64,000 nucleotides of DNA from a virus. This document shows, in pieces, positions 24,223-37,800 of the stretch. Positions within the stretch are counted from its first letter, which is position 1; the number at the start of each line of letters is the position of its first letter. The position numbers were made by a program, and so were the translations under genes. The stretch spans positions 1 to 64,000 of the IMG/VR virus record IMGVR_UViG_3300025127_000020; one strand, written 5' to 3'. A model generated the notes under the pieces. It searched no databases, was not told the origin of the DNA, and saw only the letters and a list, made by a program, of their open reading frames with translations.

Positions 24223-27200
24223 TTAGTAATCACTAAACATGCCACGAACGGCACCAAAGATGCTCGTGGCGGCTTCTCCTGCGTCGTTGAGTGGCTCTTG
24301 TCGTCTTTCCCTTTCTGCTCTTCGTTCTTCTCTTCGTCTTTCCGCTTCTGCTTCATCTAGCCTTCTCAAATGTTCTAACTCCGCCATTTCCCTCAACCAC
24401 TCACGATAAGAAGCCATTATACCTTCTGAACTGGGTCTGGTAATTCCATATTGTTGAGTAATGTTGCCCATTTCTATGAGCACACTCATGAGTCTTCCTC
24501 TCCTGCCTCGGTTTTCATTAAATAAAGCGTTCCTTTCTTCGGTAGCCATGTCAGCCTCAAGCATGCCAGACCAGCCTCTGGCATTTTGAATAATGTCTGT
24601 AAGTTCATCAATCCGAGATTGGACCAGATCAACCTCTCTTCGTAGCTGTCTTTCTAGTTTATAAAGCTCGTCAAACCTTTTCTGTGCATCTGCTTTAGAC
24701 ATGAGCATTTGAGCCGTGTCGATAGCTGCTTGCTCTCTTGCTTGCTCTTGTCTGGCAAAATCGACTCCTTGTGTCAGAACCAATTCTTGCTCTTCTGCCC
24801 TTCTTAGCTCGTCTTCAAGCCTATCTATTACAACTTCTCCCTCGTTCTTTGCTGGAGGTCTAATAATAAAATAAGAATCGTAAATTGGTAATTCTAAGTT
24901 TTCATGAACCTTTACGCCTAACTCTTTTATTGTAGATTTCTTTAATCTACACAACATTTCCTCTCCCCTAGAAGATAAGAATTTAGATGCCGTTAGAGGC
25001 TTCCAAATAGGTTCTTTGATCATTTTAAAGTTTTTTCTCATTCTGCTGTTCTCGAAATAAAGATTATCATCTCCGAATCCGCTTAAATATTCTACAGACA
25101 TAAGAAAGTTAAAGTTTATTCTGAACTTCGAAGGAGAAGGCGGCACATCTGCATCTACAAACCTAACCTTAGATGCATCAGACTCAAATAAAAAGAGAGA
25201 CTGAATCTGTAATGGTAAGTTTTTAAAGTTTTTCTTTAATTCCTTTGGTAGAACTGAAAACTGCTTGAACCTTTGAATGGGATGCACGGGTTGTTCGTAG
25301 TCATTAAAATTTAGTTTTTGATCAATTCCTTTTACAATCGATTCTTTGAATATTCTTGTGAATTTACTTTGACCGTATTCATGTGGTTTTGAAACTGGTG
25401 GATCTTTTCTAATGTCTGTTATTTTTGTGGTTGTAAATGTTGATCGCTGTGAACTGGACAACTCTTCTTCTGGTGTTAAGTCTTCCTTTTCTAGCATCTT
25501 TACAATTCCATTTTCAATATACCAGCCGTTTAGCGCATCGATTGGCGACTGTCGAATGTTTCTATTTGTGATAACACAAGTTGGAACCTTTTCAACCTTT
25601 CTTTCCCCTATTTCACTATTTATCAATAACGCCTCTTCGGACTCTTCGTAAAATGAAACACCCATTTGAGAAAAATAATCCCTCTCTCCTTCGTTGGATG
25701 ATAAAATAGCCTCTTCACTCTGAAGGGTTCTTTCTTCTGAAGAATTTACTTCAAGTTCAATTGGTTCTGAAGTCTCATTGCCCAATAAAATAAATGATGG
25801 TGTCAGGTAAGAAGAATTTATTCCTCGAATATCTATAGCCTCTTCCTGTGCGATAGAACCATCTGAAGGAGGATTAAATGATGGGTTTGGAGATGAGTAA
25901 AATCTATCTATTTCAGACTGGACCCTCTGCTGCCAAACTGACGAATCTACAACTCTTAAACCGATCTTAGATTCTTGTCCTGAAAAGCCTAAACTTCTTG
26001 AAACTTCTCTAACTCTTTCTTGCAAATCATTTTCAACGCTTGTGGGATCCCTGAGTTCTTGCAAGATATCTGCTGCTCTTTCGTCCGTGGGGTTCACCAA
26101 GAACTCTAGACCCTTGCCTTTATCTACATTAGAGTCAAAAGTGTGATTAGTAAAAAACTTCGAATCTTTTATAGAAAACCTCTCTGATGACGAGATCTTC
26201 CCAGATTTGCGAGACGGTTCAAAATAAGTTGACTCATCGTTAGTTACCCTCTCTAGCTTAGAAATTATAGAATCCATAGATTTAACTAATTGATCTGCAT
26301 AAGCAGGAGATCTATAAATTGCCGACATTGACATAAAAATCTCTGAATCTGGTGGAATGGCAAGCATTGACAATATAGTAACATAAGACCTAAAAACTTT
26401 TAATATTTTTTGTCTTTCTTCTTCCGAAAAAGCGAAGTTTCTAACGTAAGTGTTTGTAACAACATCATAAGCATAATCTTTAACTGGGACCGCTTGATTC
26501 ATTTTTTCTAAAATTTCAATTAATCCAGAACGTGCTTCAAAAATAGTATTCTTTATTTCAATTAAAAACTTTCTTGTTCCATCGATAACATTAACTTCAA
26601 CACCGTATTGATATAATCCGTCTGTTATTGTTTTCATAGATTTATCATTTGCTGTAAAATATCTAATAGAAGAATAATAATTTTCATCTGTAGAAATTAA
26701 AGATTCACGAATAGATGCGTGCTCTCCGTCAATCCTCTTAAATCCTCCAGATGTTTCTCCAGACATGACTAGCGCCTCACGTTTTTTATTATTGTCAAAA
26801 TTTGTGTAACCTTTCACTTGACTTCCAAGTTTATTTTGAACGTTTGTCGGTCTAACCCTTTTTCTTAAAAGTTTTATTGATTGAACTTTACAGTGTGACA
26901 AAAGTTCTCTTTGCATTATTTCTGGCATTCTATCCAACAATTTACCGAATGCTCCCTTTGCTCTTATCATCTCCTTCAAATCAATTGCAAACATTAATTT
27001 TGCTTCGCCATCTAAACTTCTAGAAAGCCAAATTTCAGAATAAAAATCTTTTTTTAGATTTTCAATAGAAGAGCGATTACCTGGACTTATTTCTTCCTGT
27101 AAGTTGTGAAAGATAGAATCATCTATTTCGAACTTTTCAAATGAGGTAAATGTTCGAAAATCTTGAATTTTATTATTGCTGACAACTCTGGAAATTAAAG

Positions 27201-27858
27201 GTTCTGAAGACTCATCATCATGCGTAGCGCCTGTCATAAAAGTCCCTTCTTCTGGCATTCTATGCCGTGGACCATTCCAAACTTGCCCAGTTCTCTCTAA
27301 AAGGTAGATTGTTGATAGACCAAGTTTCCCATCTTCTAAAACAGTTTCTGTAGATTTTTTTAAATTGCCTTCTAGGTTGATAGAATTATTTAATTCTGTT
27401 CCAAATTTACGATTGATACTATCAATGTCTAATTGAGATGAGATCTTATAAGAAAGATGCATTGGACAATAGTTATAATTAAAACTTCTTGAAAATCTGT
27501 AATAATTAAGCATTCTACCATTTTCGTTAACTTCTCTAACTCGTGAAAATCTACTAGAATAAGAAGTAAGATCTCTAGAATTAGAAATTTCATGATCTAG
27601 GTCCGATAAAGAAAATTGCTTTTCAAGCATTTGACCATCTCTATTTTCAACCAACGTCAACCTTATTGATGAAAGAAAGTCTATCTGATCAAACCATTTT
27701 GAAATCTGATCACTTTCTACGACGTCATAGACTGAAAAATTTAATGTAACCTTTAAGCCATCTTTATTATCTGCGCTCTTCCTGGTTTCCAGTGTTATTT
27801 CATCTATAGAAACATCTGGAAGTAGCATTCCTATTAATTCTTTTTCTTTTATAGCCAT
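24223..27858 (-). CDS. Large virion protein (1211 aa) with C-terminal coiled coil
   Basis: 1211 aa. The ATG at 27858 shares bases with the stop of the upstream gene (TGATG); GGAG lies ten bases before it, and the in-frame TTG two codons earlier is less likely. The first 1000 residues are mixed and charged, with no recognised domain. Residues 1060-1190 are a long coiled coil ending in an Arg/Glu run (EAERRREERRAERERRQEP). The last 20 residues (GEAATSIFGAVRGMFSDY) are a small hydrophobic tail that could dock in a partner. Size and position suggest a major tail or baseplate component. Confidence 0.65.
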   Translation of the reverse strand: MAIKEKELIGMLLPDVSIDEITLETRKSADNKDGLKVTLNFSVYDVVESDQISKWFDQIDFLSSIRLTLVENRDGQMLEKQFSLSDLDHEISNSRDLTSYSSRFSRVREVNENGRMLNYYRFSRSFNYNYCPMHLSYKISSQLDIDSINRKFGTELNNSINLEGNLKKSTETVLEDGKLGLSTIYLLERTGQVWNGPRHRMPEEGTFMTGATHDDESSEPLISRVVSNNKIQDFRTFTSFEKFEIDDSIFHNLQEEISPGNRSSIENLKKDFYSEIWLSRSLDGEAKLMFAIDLKEMIRAKGAFGKLLDRMPEIMQRELLSHCKVQSIKLLRKRVRPTNVQNKLGSQVKGYTNFDNNKKREALVMSGETSGGFKRIDGEHASIRESLISTDENYYSSIRYFTANDKSMKTITDGLYQYGVEVNVIDGTRKFLIEIKNTIFEARSGLIEILEKMNQAVPVKDYAYDVVTNTYVRNFAFSEEERQKILKVFRSYVTILSMLAIPPDSEIFMSMSAIYRSPAYADQLVKSMDSIISKLERVTNDESTYFEPSRKSGKISSSERFSIKDSKFFTNHTFDSNVDKGKGLEFLVNPTDERAADILQELRDPTSVENDLQERVREVSRSLGFSGQESKIGLRVVDSSVWQQRVQSEIDRFYSSPNPSFNPPSDGSIAQEEAIDIRGINSSYLTPSFILLGNETSEPIELEVNSSEERTLQSEEAILSSNEGERDYFSQMGVSFYEESEEALLINSEIGERKVEKVPTCVITNRNIRQSPIDALNGWYIENGIVKMLEKEDLTPEEELSSSQRSTFTTTKITDIRKDPPVSKPHEYGQSKFTRIFKESIVKGIDQKLNFNDYEQPVHPIQRFKQFSVLPKELKKNFKNLPLQIQSLFLFESDASKVRFVDADVPPSPSKFRINFNFLMSVEYLSGFGDDNLYFENSRMRKNFKMIKEPIWKPLTASKFLSSRGEEMLCRLKKSTIKELGVKVHENLELPIYDSYFIIRPPAKNEGEVVIDRLEDELRRAEEQELVLTQGVDFARQEQAREQAAIDTAQMLMSKADAQKRFDELYKLERQLRREVDLVQSRIDELTDIIQNARGWSGMLEADMATEERNALFNENRGRRGRLMSVLIEMGNITQQYGITRPSSEGIMASYREWLREMAELEHLRRLDEAEAERRREERRAERERRQEPLNDAGEAATSIFGAVRGMFSDY

Positions 27859-28895
27859 CAGCAATCATCTCCAAAAGGTGGTTCTGCGGTAGAATCATAA
27901 ATATCTTCTCTTCTACCAATTTCACCTGATTCGTCGCACTCGACTACAACATAAGATCTCCTGCTATAGTCTGTTCTGTAGCCAAGTTTGCACAGTAAAT
28001 TTTTATCTATTTCTTCGTCCACATCTATGTCAAAATAGTGCTCGACATATGTCGAGTCTATGCTATCTTCAGAGTAAATTTCCACTTCATTATCATCAAG
28101 TAAAATTCCATCTCTGATGTTACTAGACTTTTTTAGAAATGAAAGAGGATTTAATTTTTCAATGCTTTTGCCGTTTATTACTTCAGTTTCAACTTTAAAA
28201 ATTTCAATTTCATAATTTTCTTTTAAAACATCTGTGTTAAATTCGTCTACATCTAAGATAAGATGCTCTGGAGAAATTTCTACAATAGAGCCGTCTTGTG
28301 TAACCCTTGACATAAGTGCTGATGATCCTGGGTGACCACCTTCTCCGAGATCTCCAACACTTCTAAAAGTTCCATAATCAATGCTCTCACCTGCTTTTCC
28401 TAAATAAAGTTTATACATTATGTTTTCTACATTTAACTGAGGAATTGCAAGTGTCGGTTGTTCACCCTGAGTTATCAAATTTTGACTTTCAAATTCTTTT
28501 CCGTAAATGCTTATCTGCCAAGATGGTGAATAATTCGAAGATAGTGAAGATTTTCCAAGAGGTGCTGACATAGCGTAGTGTTTTTCTGGATCTTGTTGTA
28601 GTGCCTCTCTTAAGCCTAATTTTCCTTCTCTTACTAACTCTACTTGTTCATGAACGTTATCTTCTGCACTAGAAAAATTTACTTGAGTTTTTGTTACTGG
28701 TGTTTCTTCTAGAATTCTTGTTTCTGCATAATTTTGATTTTCTACGGTGTCCGAAGTGTATTGCCAATCATAAATTATGTCATCATCAAAAAAAGCATAA
28801 TAAGAAGGTTTAAATTTTCCTTTTGATAAAAGATGTTTTCCAAATTGAGTTAGCTTAATTTCAATTACTTCTTCTTTTTTATCCTTAAATGACAT
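27858..28895 (-). CDS. Virion protein with LT-x-GK-LL-SKG N-terminal domain
   Basis: 345 aa, ATG with GGAGG upstream. The N-terminus EVIEIKLTQFGKHLLSKGKF leads into YYAFFDDDIIYD, a module also present at the start of the 20699-21637 product. Later parts include SSNYSPSWQISIYGKEF and LILDVDEFN. It stands between the 3774-aa and 1211-aa genes with overlapping starts and stops, so the three are likely made together and work in the same virion substructure. No enzyme motif. Confidence 0.7.
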   Translation of the reverse strand: MSFKDKKEEVIEIKLTQFGKHLLSKGKFKPSYYAFFDDDIIYDWQYTSDTVENQNYAETRILEETPVTKTQVNFSSAEDNVHEQVELVREGKLGLREALQQDPEKHYAMSAPLGKSSLSSNYSPSWQISIYGKEFESQNLITQGEQPTLAIPQLNVENIMYKLYLGKAGESIDYGTFRSVGDLGEGGHPGSSALMSRVTQDGSIVEISPEHLILDVDEFNTDVLKENYEIEIFKVETEVINGKSIEKLNPLSFLKKSSNIRDGILLDDNEVEIYSEDSIDSTYVEHYFDIDVDEEIDKNLLCKLGYRTDYSRRSYVVVECDESGEIGRREDIYDSTAEPPFGDDC

Positions 28896-31800
28896 TTACT
28901 CAGCCTCCTCTGGTAATTTCTTCTTGTAAAGTTCCATAGGATTGATTTCAAATTCTGCACCTGCTTCAATTTTTACCATTTCTACTAAACTAAAATAGTC
29001 GTAAGGATAATTATAACTATATTGAGGTTCTTCTACACCAGCAGTAGTTTCAAAATCAAATCTTTGATCCTGAATTGAGTCATTCAATAGAGTTTCATAA
29101 TCCATGCATGCAGTCTTTTTAACCTTAAACACCATCCATCTAACATCTTGTGTTATTTTTCTGCCTTCAAAAAATTCCCAGGGAGCAAGATCATGAATAA
29201 CTTCATTACTATCTTTCCTTGAAGTCAAAGCTATTTTAGGCTGAAGACCTTGCCAAATGTTTGATAAATCTTCTTGATCTAAAGTTTCTTCAAATTCGAA
29301 AAAGTAAATAACAAAAGGTTTTGAATCTGAACGGAACTTCATAAAATCGTAACGAGGAGGAAGATTATATTTTTTCATCATCTTGCTCATTCTAGTTATA
29401 GTTGTTTCTTCAATGTCTGATTCTAAACCATAATCTTGAGCCGAGACTGCTGGCAGACCATTCTCAACATTAGAGACTTGCTTAATAAATTTTTCTGGTG
29501 TTATTGAAAAGAAGTTCCTATCGTCTACTCTTATTGTTTCTTCTAGTGGTGAATCTACAAAAGGAATCATAACAACGGCTTCAGAAATTGTTCTTTCTTG
29601 TGCTATTCTCCCCACTTGTTCCTTGAAAGATTTAAACCCACACACGTCTATAAGAGAGCCAATTCTCTCACCCTCAGAAACAGATGTGAAACTTTCTTCC
29701 AAAGAGATAAAAATTCCTTCGCCATCTCTAGGAATCTCTCCATAAGAACTCCAAATTCCCTGACCAGACTTATGTGCTGTTACGCCCTGCTCTCTATAGA
29801 AAGAAGAGTAGGTAAATTCTTCTATCTTTCGCTCTTGCACGGCAACGTCGGTGCCCTTAAGATCTCTTACGTGTGCGAAATTTAAGACTGGACATTCGAA
29901 TTTAGTAGAAATGCACCAAGAATTATAACTGGTGTCTGCTGCGTCTTGCGCAGACATCGGTTTCTTTTTTTCTACTCCGTCTTCTTCTAATTTAGTTGAA
30001 CTAAGATCAAAACTCACTTGCCTTGTTCTTCTTTTACCAAGTAATTCAAGGCAAGATTCAACCTTCATTCTTGATTTCCAAGCTGGTTGGTTTCTATAAT
30101 CTGATACTCTGACTCCTTCTCTCACCATGACGGGAAGTTCAAAGCCAGGAAAATCTCGAAAACCATCCTCGGGCTCATCGTCAGGGGTCAATGGGGTAAT
30201 AATAGTCTCAACAATTTGTGATCTGCTTCTAAAATAATCATTATGCTCCCTTGAAACGTCTTCTGTAGTAATTTTAGACAAAATCTCATTCAAAGTGTAA
30301 ACCCTACTTTCCTCTGCTCTGAAAGCAAGTCTTGTAACTCCCTTTCCATATAAGTAAGGAGGGGCATAAGCAGCCTGCGAAGGAGGTGCAGTTAAATCCT
30401 CGATTCCTTCAATGGTGGTCACATCATAATCTCTAAGTTCTTTCCATTTCATAGCTGGACCAAAATATTTTGTTGGAATTTCACCACCTGAAGTAGTTGC
30501 AATTTCAAAACCTTTAGATTTAGAGATTGCAACGTCCATGTAATATGTTACTCCCGCTGTCATTTGCTTAAATTCAATTTCTGGTCTAGATGTCAACGTT
30601 GTAAGTTTACTATTCTGTAAAAAGAATTTAGGAACCTCTGCTACAAAATTGTTTATTGCATTATCATATCTAATGTCAGACCTTGAATCTGATAACCACT
30701 CAAAATTTGGATAAACATAATCTCTTAGGTTTCTCAGCCTGGAGGAGGGATCTTGGTCTCCTTTCTGATGACGGATTTCATAATATTCTGGAGTCATTAA
30801 GAAGAACTTATTACAATAAGATTCATCTGCTTCTGTTTCATACCTGTGAGGATCTGAGAAAATAAGTTGACCAGAAATTGGATCAGAAGCTGCTGTTGAG
30901 ACAAATAGGGATTGCTGTGTTGAGCCAGTCCCTTGATCGTCTCGATCCGAAATTACAAAGCGGGTGTTGACGTCTGTAACGTTATCAGGATTAGGGTAAC
31001 CATCAGAAGTAAAAAATGGCTTTACCCCCAAACTATTTGGAGAAGAATAATTTTGTGATCCTAGTATTGTAACCCTATCACCGCTTACTTGAAACTCTCC
31101 TCCTGCAATTCCCGAAATAACCCTTCTCGAAGCAAGCAAAGTGGCGACACTTCCAGTCGAACCTTCGAAGCGTCCGAAGCCCGAATGACGACCTGAAAAA
31201 TGATCTAATCTTTCTTGAATATTCGTGTTATGTGGAAGAATTTCTCCTGCTTCGGTTTCTCGAACACAATGAAACTGTTTCCACGTTAGTGAAGCATTGC
31301 TTGCGATGTGGTTCACTTTCAAAAACTGCTTTGGCATGCCGTCATCACCAAAAGTTTCAATAGTTTCTTCAATTGGACCAGTTGCTATAAGTCTAATAAC
31401 CCAAGTTCCATTATTTTGTTTTCCTATTATCTGATCGGTGCAACCCCATTCCAATTCAGACAAAGTAGAGAGCAAGCCACCTTCTGGGGTAGAAATTCTA
31501 GTCGGACTGTAACGGACGCCGAAAAGTTCTGGGTTAAGTGTTGGAAACCAATAGCTTATTGGTTCAAGCGGTTCAAAACGAACGGGGTTTTCATATTGAT
31601 GAGTGGGTGTCCAACCAGGAATCGCAATTACGGAAAAATCTTCTCTTTCGTTTATTGCCTTACATAATCTTATAGCAATTAATTCGTTGAGATAATCTAT
31701 GGTGATTTCACCATCTGAAATCTGGTTTGCCAATATTGTGTTTCCTTGAGAACCATCTAAAGGAACCGAATCTATGGTGAAATTTTTTGGTGCCAACATA

Positions 31801-34800
31801 AATTCTCGAACGTCAACATCCCAGTCAGTGTCTTCAAACCCAGGTCTTTGTGTTGTGCCTATTGAAATTTTATTTTTCTTGAGATAGTATCCGTCTCCGC
31901 TAGGATCAGACTCTACTGTCTCAAAAGTTAAAATAGTGCCTTCACAATCCCATCCATTTAATTCCAAACTCAAATTTTTAAACTTAGTTTTTGATTCAGC
32001 GGGCTCAGCCATCGAAAGAAATTTTGTTGGATTTATAAGCGCCTCAAAAGGCAATCTTGTTGTGGGCTCGGTAACTGTCACAAAACCATACATTGAATGG
32101 CTCGGCATGTTCAGGTTGCCAAGGACCCCAGGCTGATGGGCATTTAGTAGCGAATAGAGTGGTCCGCTGTCCATGGATTCAGTAAGTTCAAAAAGTGCCT
32201 CATCCAAATTTTCTCTGCTCTGCCTGGGACAATACCAATGTGGAGCAGGTGTTTTAAAAGTTCTTTCAACATTTTCAGATGTAGTATAAGAGGACGACAC
32301 AGCCGATTGCTCTAAACCATAAGTGTCTGTAAACGATGCCCAGTCACATGCAATTCCAGCCTTTATTGAATTATATAAAATTCCTGGTGCGAAAAAATGC
32401 TGTAGTGCAGCTTGAATAGCTTGCTCATTGTGAAAAACGGCTTCTTCTGGTTGTGGCTTAATAGACTTTTTAGCTTTTTCTGTAAATAATTTAGCTATTT
32501 GAACTGTTCTATCTTGTGGATAAAAACCATCATAAGGTAATAATTTCTTAATAGCATTTACCTTTAGCCTTACACGTTCTTCGACTTTAACACCTAAAGA
32601 TTCTTGATCTCTAGTCACTTTTTCGATGAATTTTATGTTATCTGAGTGAACATAAGAATTGAAAAATTCATCATCCCAAGATTCACACTCTGTTATTTCC
32701 TCATGATAAGCAACGCCGAGACGATGCCACATTTGAAGATGTTCGTTGACCAATGAGCCCGATCCTGTTCCTCTGGACATTTCAGCCACTGACCATCCAA
32801 AGGTAGCGTTGGGATCTGTTATGGCAATGCCAGTGTCATCGATATCTAATTTTCTAAATCTTTCTGGTATTGTAGATGACAATTTCCAATCATCAAGGTT
32901 ACTGGGTGGGAGAAATTTATCAGTCTCGATGTCATTTAACAAATTGCTAGGCTTGCCATTATTATAAAGCACTCCAATGCTATCCTTTGTCATAAAACCA
33001 CTCCAAACCGACAATTCATCTAAAAGACCAGAAAATCTAAATCTCTTTGTCTCTTCAGATTGATTTGTTTCTAATGCAACAACAGGATTTGAATTGCCAA
33101 GCACAAGTGATTTGTTGAAGGAAGACGCTGCAAAGCCTACATATTCAATGCCCAAATTGTCAGTCCCATGTGGTTGAACAGTTGAATGCGGTTTACCAAC
33201 AGAAGCTGGGGAATAGGCATTTGCTACATGTGTAGCACCGACTGCTAAAGCATAAGGGTGAGCACCGTAAAGCTCTTCGCCATTCAACCACAATTTAATC
33301 AGAGTTGTCTGATTTGGGGTGTTATTAAAGACATCCTTGTTAGACACGAGTTGAAAAACAATATGATTAAATTGACCTTCCTTAAGAAAAGCGGGTTTTC
33401 CATCTCCACGAAAAAATGTAATTACATCTGTACCCCGAAAATCGTGAGAGCCGTAGGAATCTACTATTTCTGGTAGTCTAGGAGTGTCACTAAAAACCAC
33501 AGTTAATCCTGAATTTCCAAGACTGTCTGTAAACTTATTTTTGACTCCTTCAAATTTTACCTTTTCAAGAACAGACATAGAAGCGGTGGCACTGCTGCTG
33601 AGTTGTAACCCTAAGCAACTAAATAACCCACTTGTTTCTCTCTCTGGATTTGGTTGAGCCCACACTGAAAGATTGAAGGGCACTCCAAAGCCCGCAGGAA
33701 AAATTCGATTACTTTGGCTAGCTCCAGTAGATGGATCACGGAAAGCAACTTTATTGAAGGAAGCCACTAAATAATCATTTTCATTTTCTATGTTAAATTG
33801 TGCTGCTGCATTGATTCCTTTCTGGTGTGGAACTCTGGCTGGCGAGACGAATGGAAAAGGTTCATCAATTATGACATCAGTGTTAACACTGTTATCTATT
33901 GTGAATGTGCCACCAGCATAAAGTGGATTTATTGATTGGTCTTGTCCTCTGACAACACCATCTGGTCGATTATTATTTCTAATAAAATAACTCTCTAAGG
34001 CTTCTTGGGCTGAAGTTGGATAAACAATTTTACGAGTACTTTCAATGTCATCTGCGGTTTGCCCTGGAAACAAATTAATCGCATAAGTTCTAACTTTAGT
34101 TATATCTTTCTTTGAACTAAACTGAGTGTGTGTTTTCCCTTCATGACGATTTGAGTCGTAGCTTGCACCATCGAGAGACAAAAAGCTATAGTTTTTTTGC
34201 CTATAATTGACAGTTCCATCTAACAAATATTTATCCATGTGTTGTGAAACTCTAAATTCTGATAAAATTCCATAATTTTGCCCAATGCTTCTAAGTTCTT
34301 CTCCATAATGGTCGTAATCGTCATAAGCTGGAACCAATTGAGATTGATCAATAATTTTTCTTGGAAACCATTGTTTTTCCTGACCATCGGTGTGCTCACG
34401 GGGTAAATAAAAAAGTTGAGCCCTTGGTTGAGTCCGCAATCTTTCATTTCTTATTACCGAAGAGTTATAAAATGGAGCTATTGAAGAGCTAGAGTCAAAC
34501 AATTTTTCCTGACCCCAATCACGAACATCTACACTGGCTTCGGCAGATACGGCATTGCGAATTTTGTTCAGAATCTTGGATTGGTAAAAATTTATTCCTC
34601 CATAGTTTAATTCACCAATAACCTCATAACCTCTTGTGGTAAGTCCATCATTTTGTTGATATTGGTAGTAATCCATAACAAATGAAGATTCGTGTAATCT
34701 GCCATTGGCTTTTGAAGCCAAAACAAGTTTTTCAAACCCAAGTTTACTTTTTTGCCAAGCTGGTGTCATTCTATCCAACAGCAAAGAATCCCAAAATTCT

Positions 34801-37800
34801 TCATAACCATCAAATTTAGATCTTTCTCTTACCTTATTCAAGCCCACGTTTCTGTGCTTTGGATAGATAATTTCTTTATAGAAAAAACTAGTGTAGTAAG
34901 GTGTTTGCTCTAAGGGAAAATTACCTGATAGAAGATTGTTAATCTCATCGTAGAACTGATTAGAGTTTTTAACAACTTCAACTCTTGCTGCCAAATTTGG
35001 ATTTGCAAAGAATTCTAAACCGTTAGAATAAGCATGCCTAGCCAAGATTGTTGGTGGTGTTGATTCTTCCATGTCAAAATCAATAGCAATTTGTAAGTCT
35101 CTAGAGTTTCTCAAAATTCTATGAGTCATCGGCTTATTCCAAGCCGCTATTGGTTCCCTATAGTTTGACGAAGATTGCTCATCGCCATCAATAACAGAGA
35201 TAACATTTTCTTTTCTACCCTCAACTGGTTCATTGCGTTCTGAACCTCTTATGAATCTCCAACCAGAACCTTGATAGTCTGCATAAGATTCTTGATCAGA
35301 AGTTGCATCATAGCCTTCTGAGATCACAAAATCATTATAATAGTCGCTAAATCTCAGAGGAACCTTTGAACCACAAACATCATTTATAGATGTTTCATAT
35401 TGAGATGGATCTACAGAAGATGTTACAAAATGATATTGTAAATCAGACCTTGGAATTTGATGACCGACATAAGCATTATCGAAAGTAGACTTGCAAACAT
35501 AGGATTCCCCTGATGGTCCTGAGTTGACTAATCGAACATCATAAAGTCTATTTCTATTATTCTTCTGATATGCTGCAATACCTGGCAGTGCAAGGTCTTG
35601 CCTATAGCCCTGCGAACCTTCGTAGAGACCACTGTGTTGGGCGAGCCAATAATGAAGATGAGACCTAACATTAAAGTTTCTAAAATTCATAGAATTGTAA
35701 GGACTAAATTCAGCAGCCTCATGATCCATAAATCCAAGACCCATTGTCAATGGATCGCCTGGGGCAGAGAATCTTTCTACGAAAATGTTTTCAGTTCTGC
35801 CGAAGTCATAATTATTTGCCCTTGTTCTGTCTGGAAGCGTGTAGTCTGAAAGACCAGTAATAACAGTTGATGCTCTTTTATTAGCTACCTGATTTCCTTC
35901 ATCTTTTACAAACCATCGATTATTTTTTGATCTACCAGATGTTTGAATTACATCATAGTCATGAGTGTAATTGCCGAGAGGTTTTTCGTTTGCGTTTACC
36001 CTATCGTGAATTATAACTGTTTTAATGTTTTTTATATTTAATGGTCTTTTTGCAACCTCTTCTCTTAGAAATCTTGCAGATGCATTATTCACATCTATAT
36101 CTTTAGGATGTTTTAATTCATTACCTGATTTTAAAAACAATTCTGGTCTATTTGGATCCGCACCATAATAAGTTGATAAAACAACATGCCTGTGTTGATT
36201 ACCCCCTACCCATTGTGATGTAAATGGACCCTGCATTGGAATTTCAGCATCATCACCATAAGAATCATTATGTAAATTTTTCAAGTCGGCAGTGGCAGTG
36301 TCTATTGATTCTCCAAATCTAGGATAAATGAATGATCCATCTAGAGACTCTGTTTTAGAGCCATCTTTCAAAGTAATTGTGCTAGACCTCTTGAATTTCT
36401 TAAAAAATTCTGTGTTTATTTGAGATTCTCTTGAGCACTCTCTTGGGTTGATGTCAAGTGATGTTATTTCAACTGATTTGCCCATTGGCGTTGAAGACCT
36501 AACAAAATCATTAGGATCTTTCGTTGTTTCGCTGTAATTTACACCACCATGAATAGTTGGAGACTTTGTAACATTCAACCTGTAAGGCTTTGAAAGCCTC
36601 CTCGTTGCATAGACTCGACCCTCATAAAAAGTTGTAGAACTAGAATCATAGAGTGTTGGATCAGATTCCTCGACAAGACCAAGCCCACGGTCTACTAATT
36701 TTGTTTGCCCCTTTATCTCTCTGGTTTCTACACTTCTTATTTTCTCTCTGTCTGCATCAACATTTGCATCGCCAGAAGTAACAGTTGTTCCAGTTCTCTC
36801 TGCCCTATCTTTTTCCCACAGGCACTTATCTTCTCCCGCAAGGGGTGCTCGACCTAAGTCGTAATTATAGAGCATTTCGTTTATGCCACGAACGTTTGCT
36901 TCGATAGGTTGATCTTCCATTTCAAGCGTTGGAAACTTTGTCCAGTATTTGTTTCTCTCAAGAACATGAGACTCAATCATTGTTCTAAGTTCAGAAGAGA
37001 AGTTGCTTGAAACTGGAATTAATTGTTCCAACATCATGCCTATAGAGTTGTCAATCCACTTGTAATAGTCTACGTATTTTTCTAGACTAGGAACATTTTT
37101 TACACGTTCAAAAAACATCTGTCTAAACTTTTCTAAAGACTTGTAGTCCATTCTATAGCGGTTGATTGGCTGACCTATCAAATCATTAAATTCTACAATA
37201 GTTGCAAAAAGGTTTACAATCTGATCGTTGATAATTTGATACATGCTCTTTTCTGCTGCGAAGAAGTGAGTTATCGGTCTAGAGTCTCTTGTAAATTTAT
37301 CATCATCTTGAGTTCTTATTTCCACAAGTTCTTCTGAGTTGATGACTTCTGGTGGTCTATGTTTAGCCGAATAAATAAATTCTCTATTCGTTACTTGATC
37401 GTCATTTGCTTGAAAGTGTCTACCCCTACCTGTTACCTGTTTTCTTACAAGTTCTGTAAACCATCCATATCTTGAATCTGATGCTGCAAAGCCTTCAGAA
37501 AGATCTTCTACTGTAAAATTACCGCTGGCATCGGATGTTGCAACTCCGTTAAAGTCCCAGTGCATGGCTAGTGTGTCTTTTCTTGGAACTCTAATGTCTG
37601 CTGTTCCACCGCTGCTTAGATTTGCTACAAACGAATAGGCATCATCATTTGGGTGTAATCGACCAAAATTACTACCATCAGAGGCGTGTGCTTTAATTTC
37701 TTCATTAGATAAATAATCATACCAAAACAGTGTTGACGAAATTTTTAAATTAGTTTTTCGATTAACATTAGGTTCCGAAGGATCATAATTTTGTTTTGAT

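Noticed and set aside
28041-28056. Perfect 16-bp palindrome CTCGACATATGTCGAG
   Set aside because: It lies inside a coding frame, and about one perfect 16-bp palindrome is expected by chance in 64 kb.
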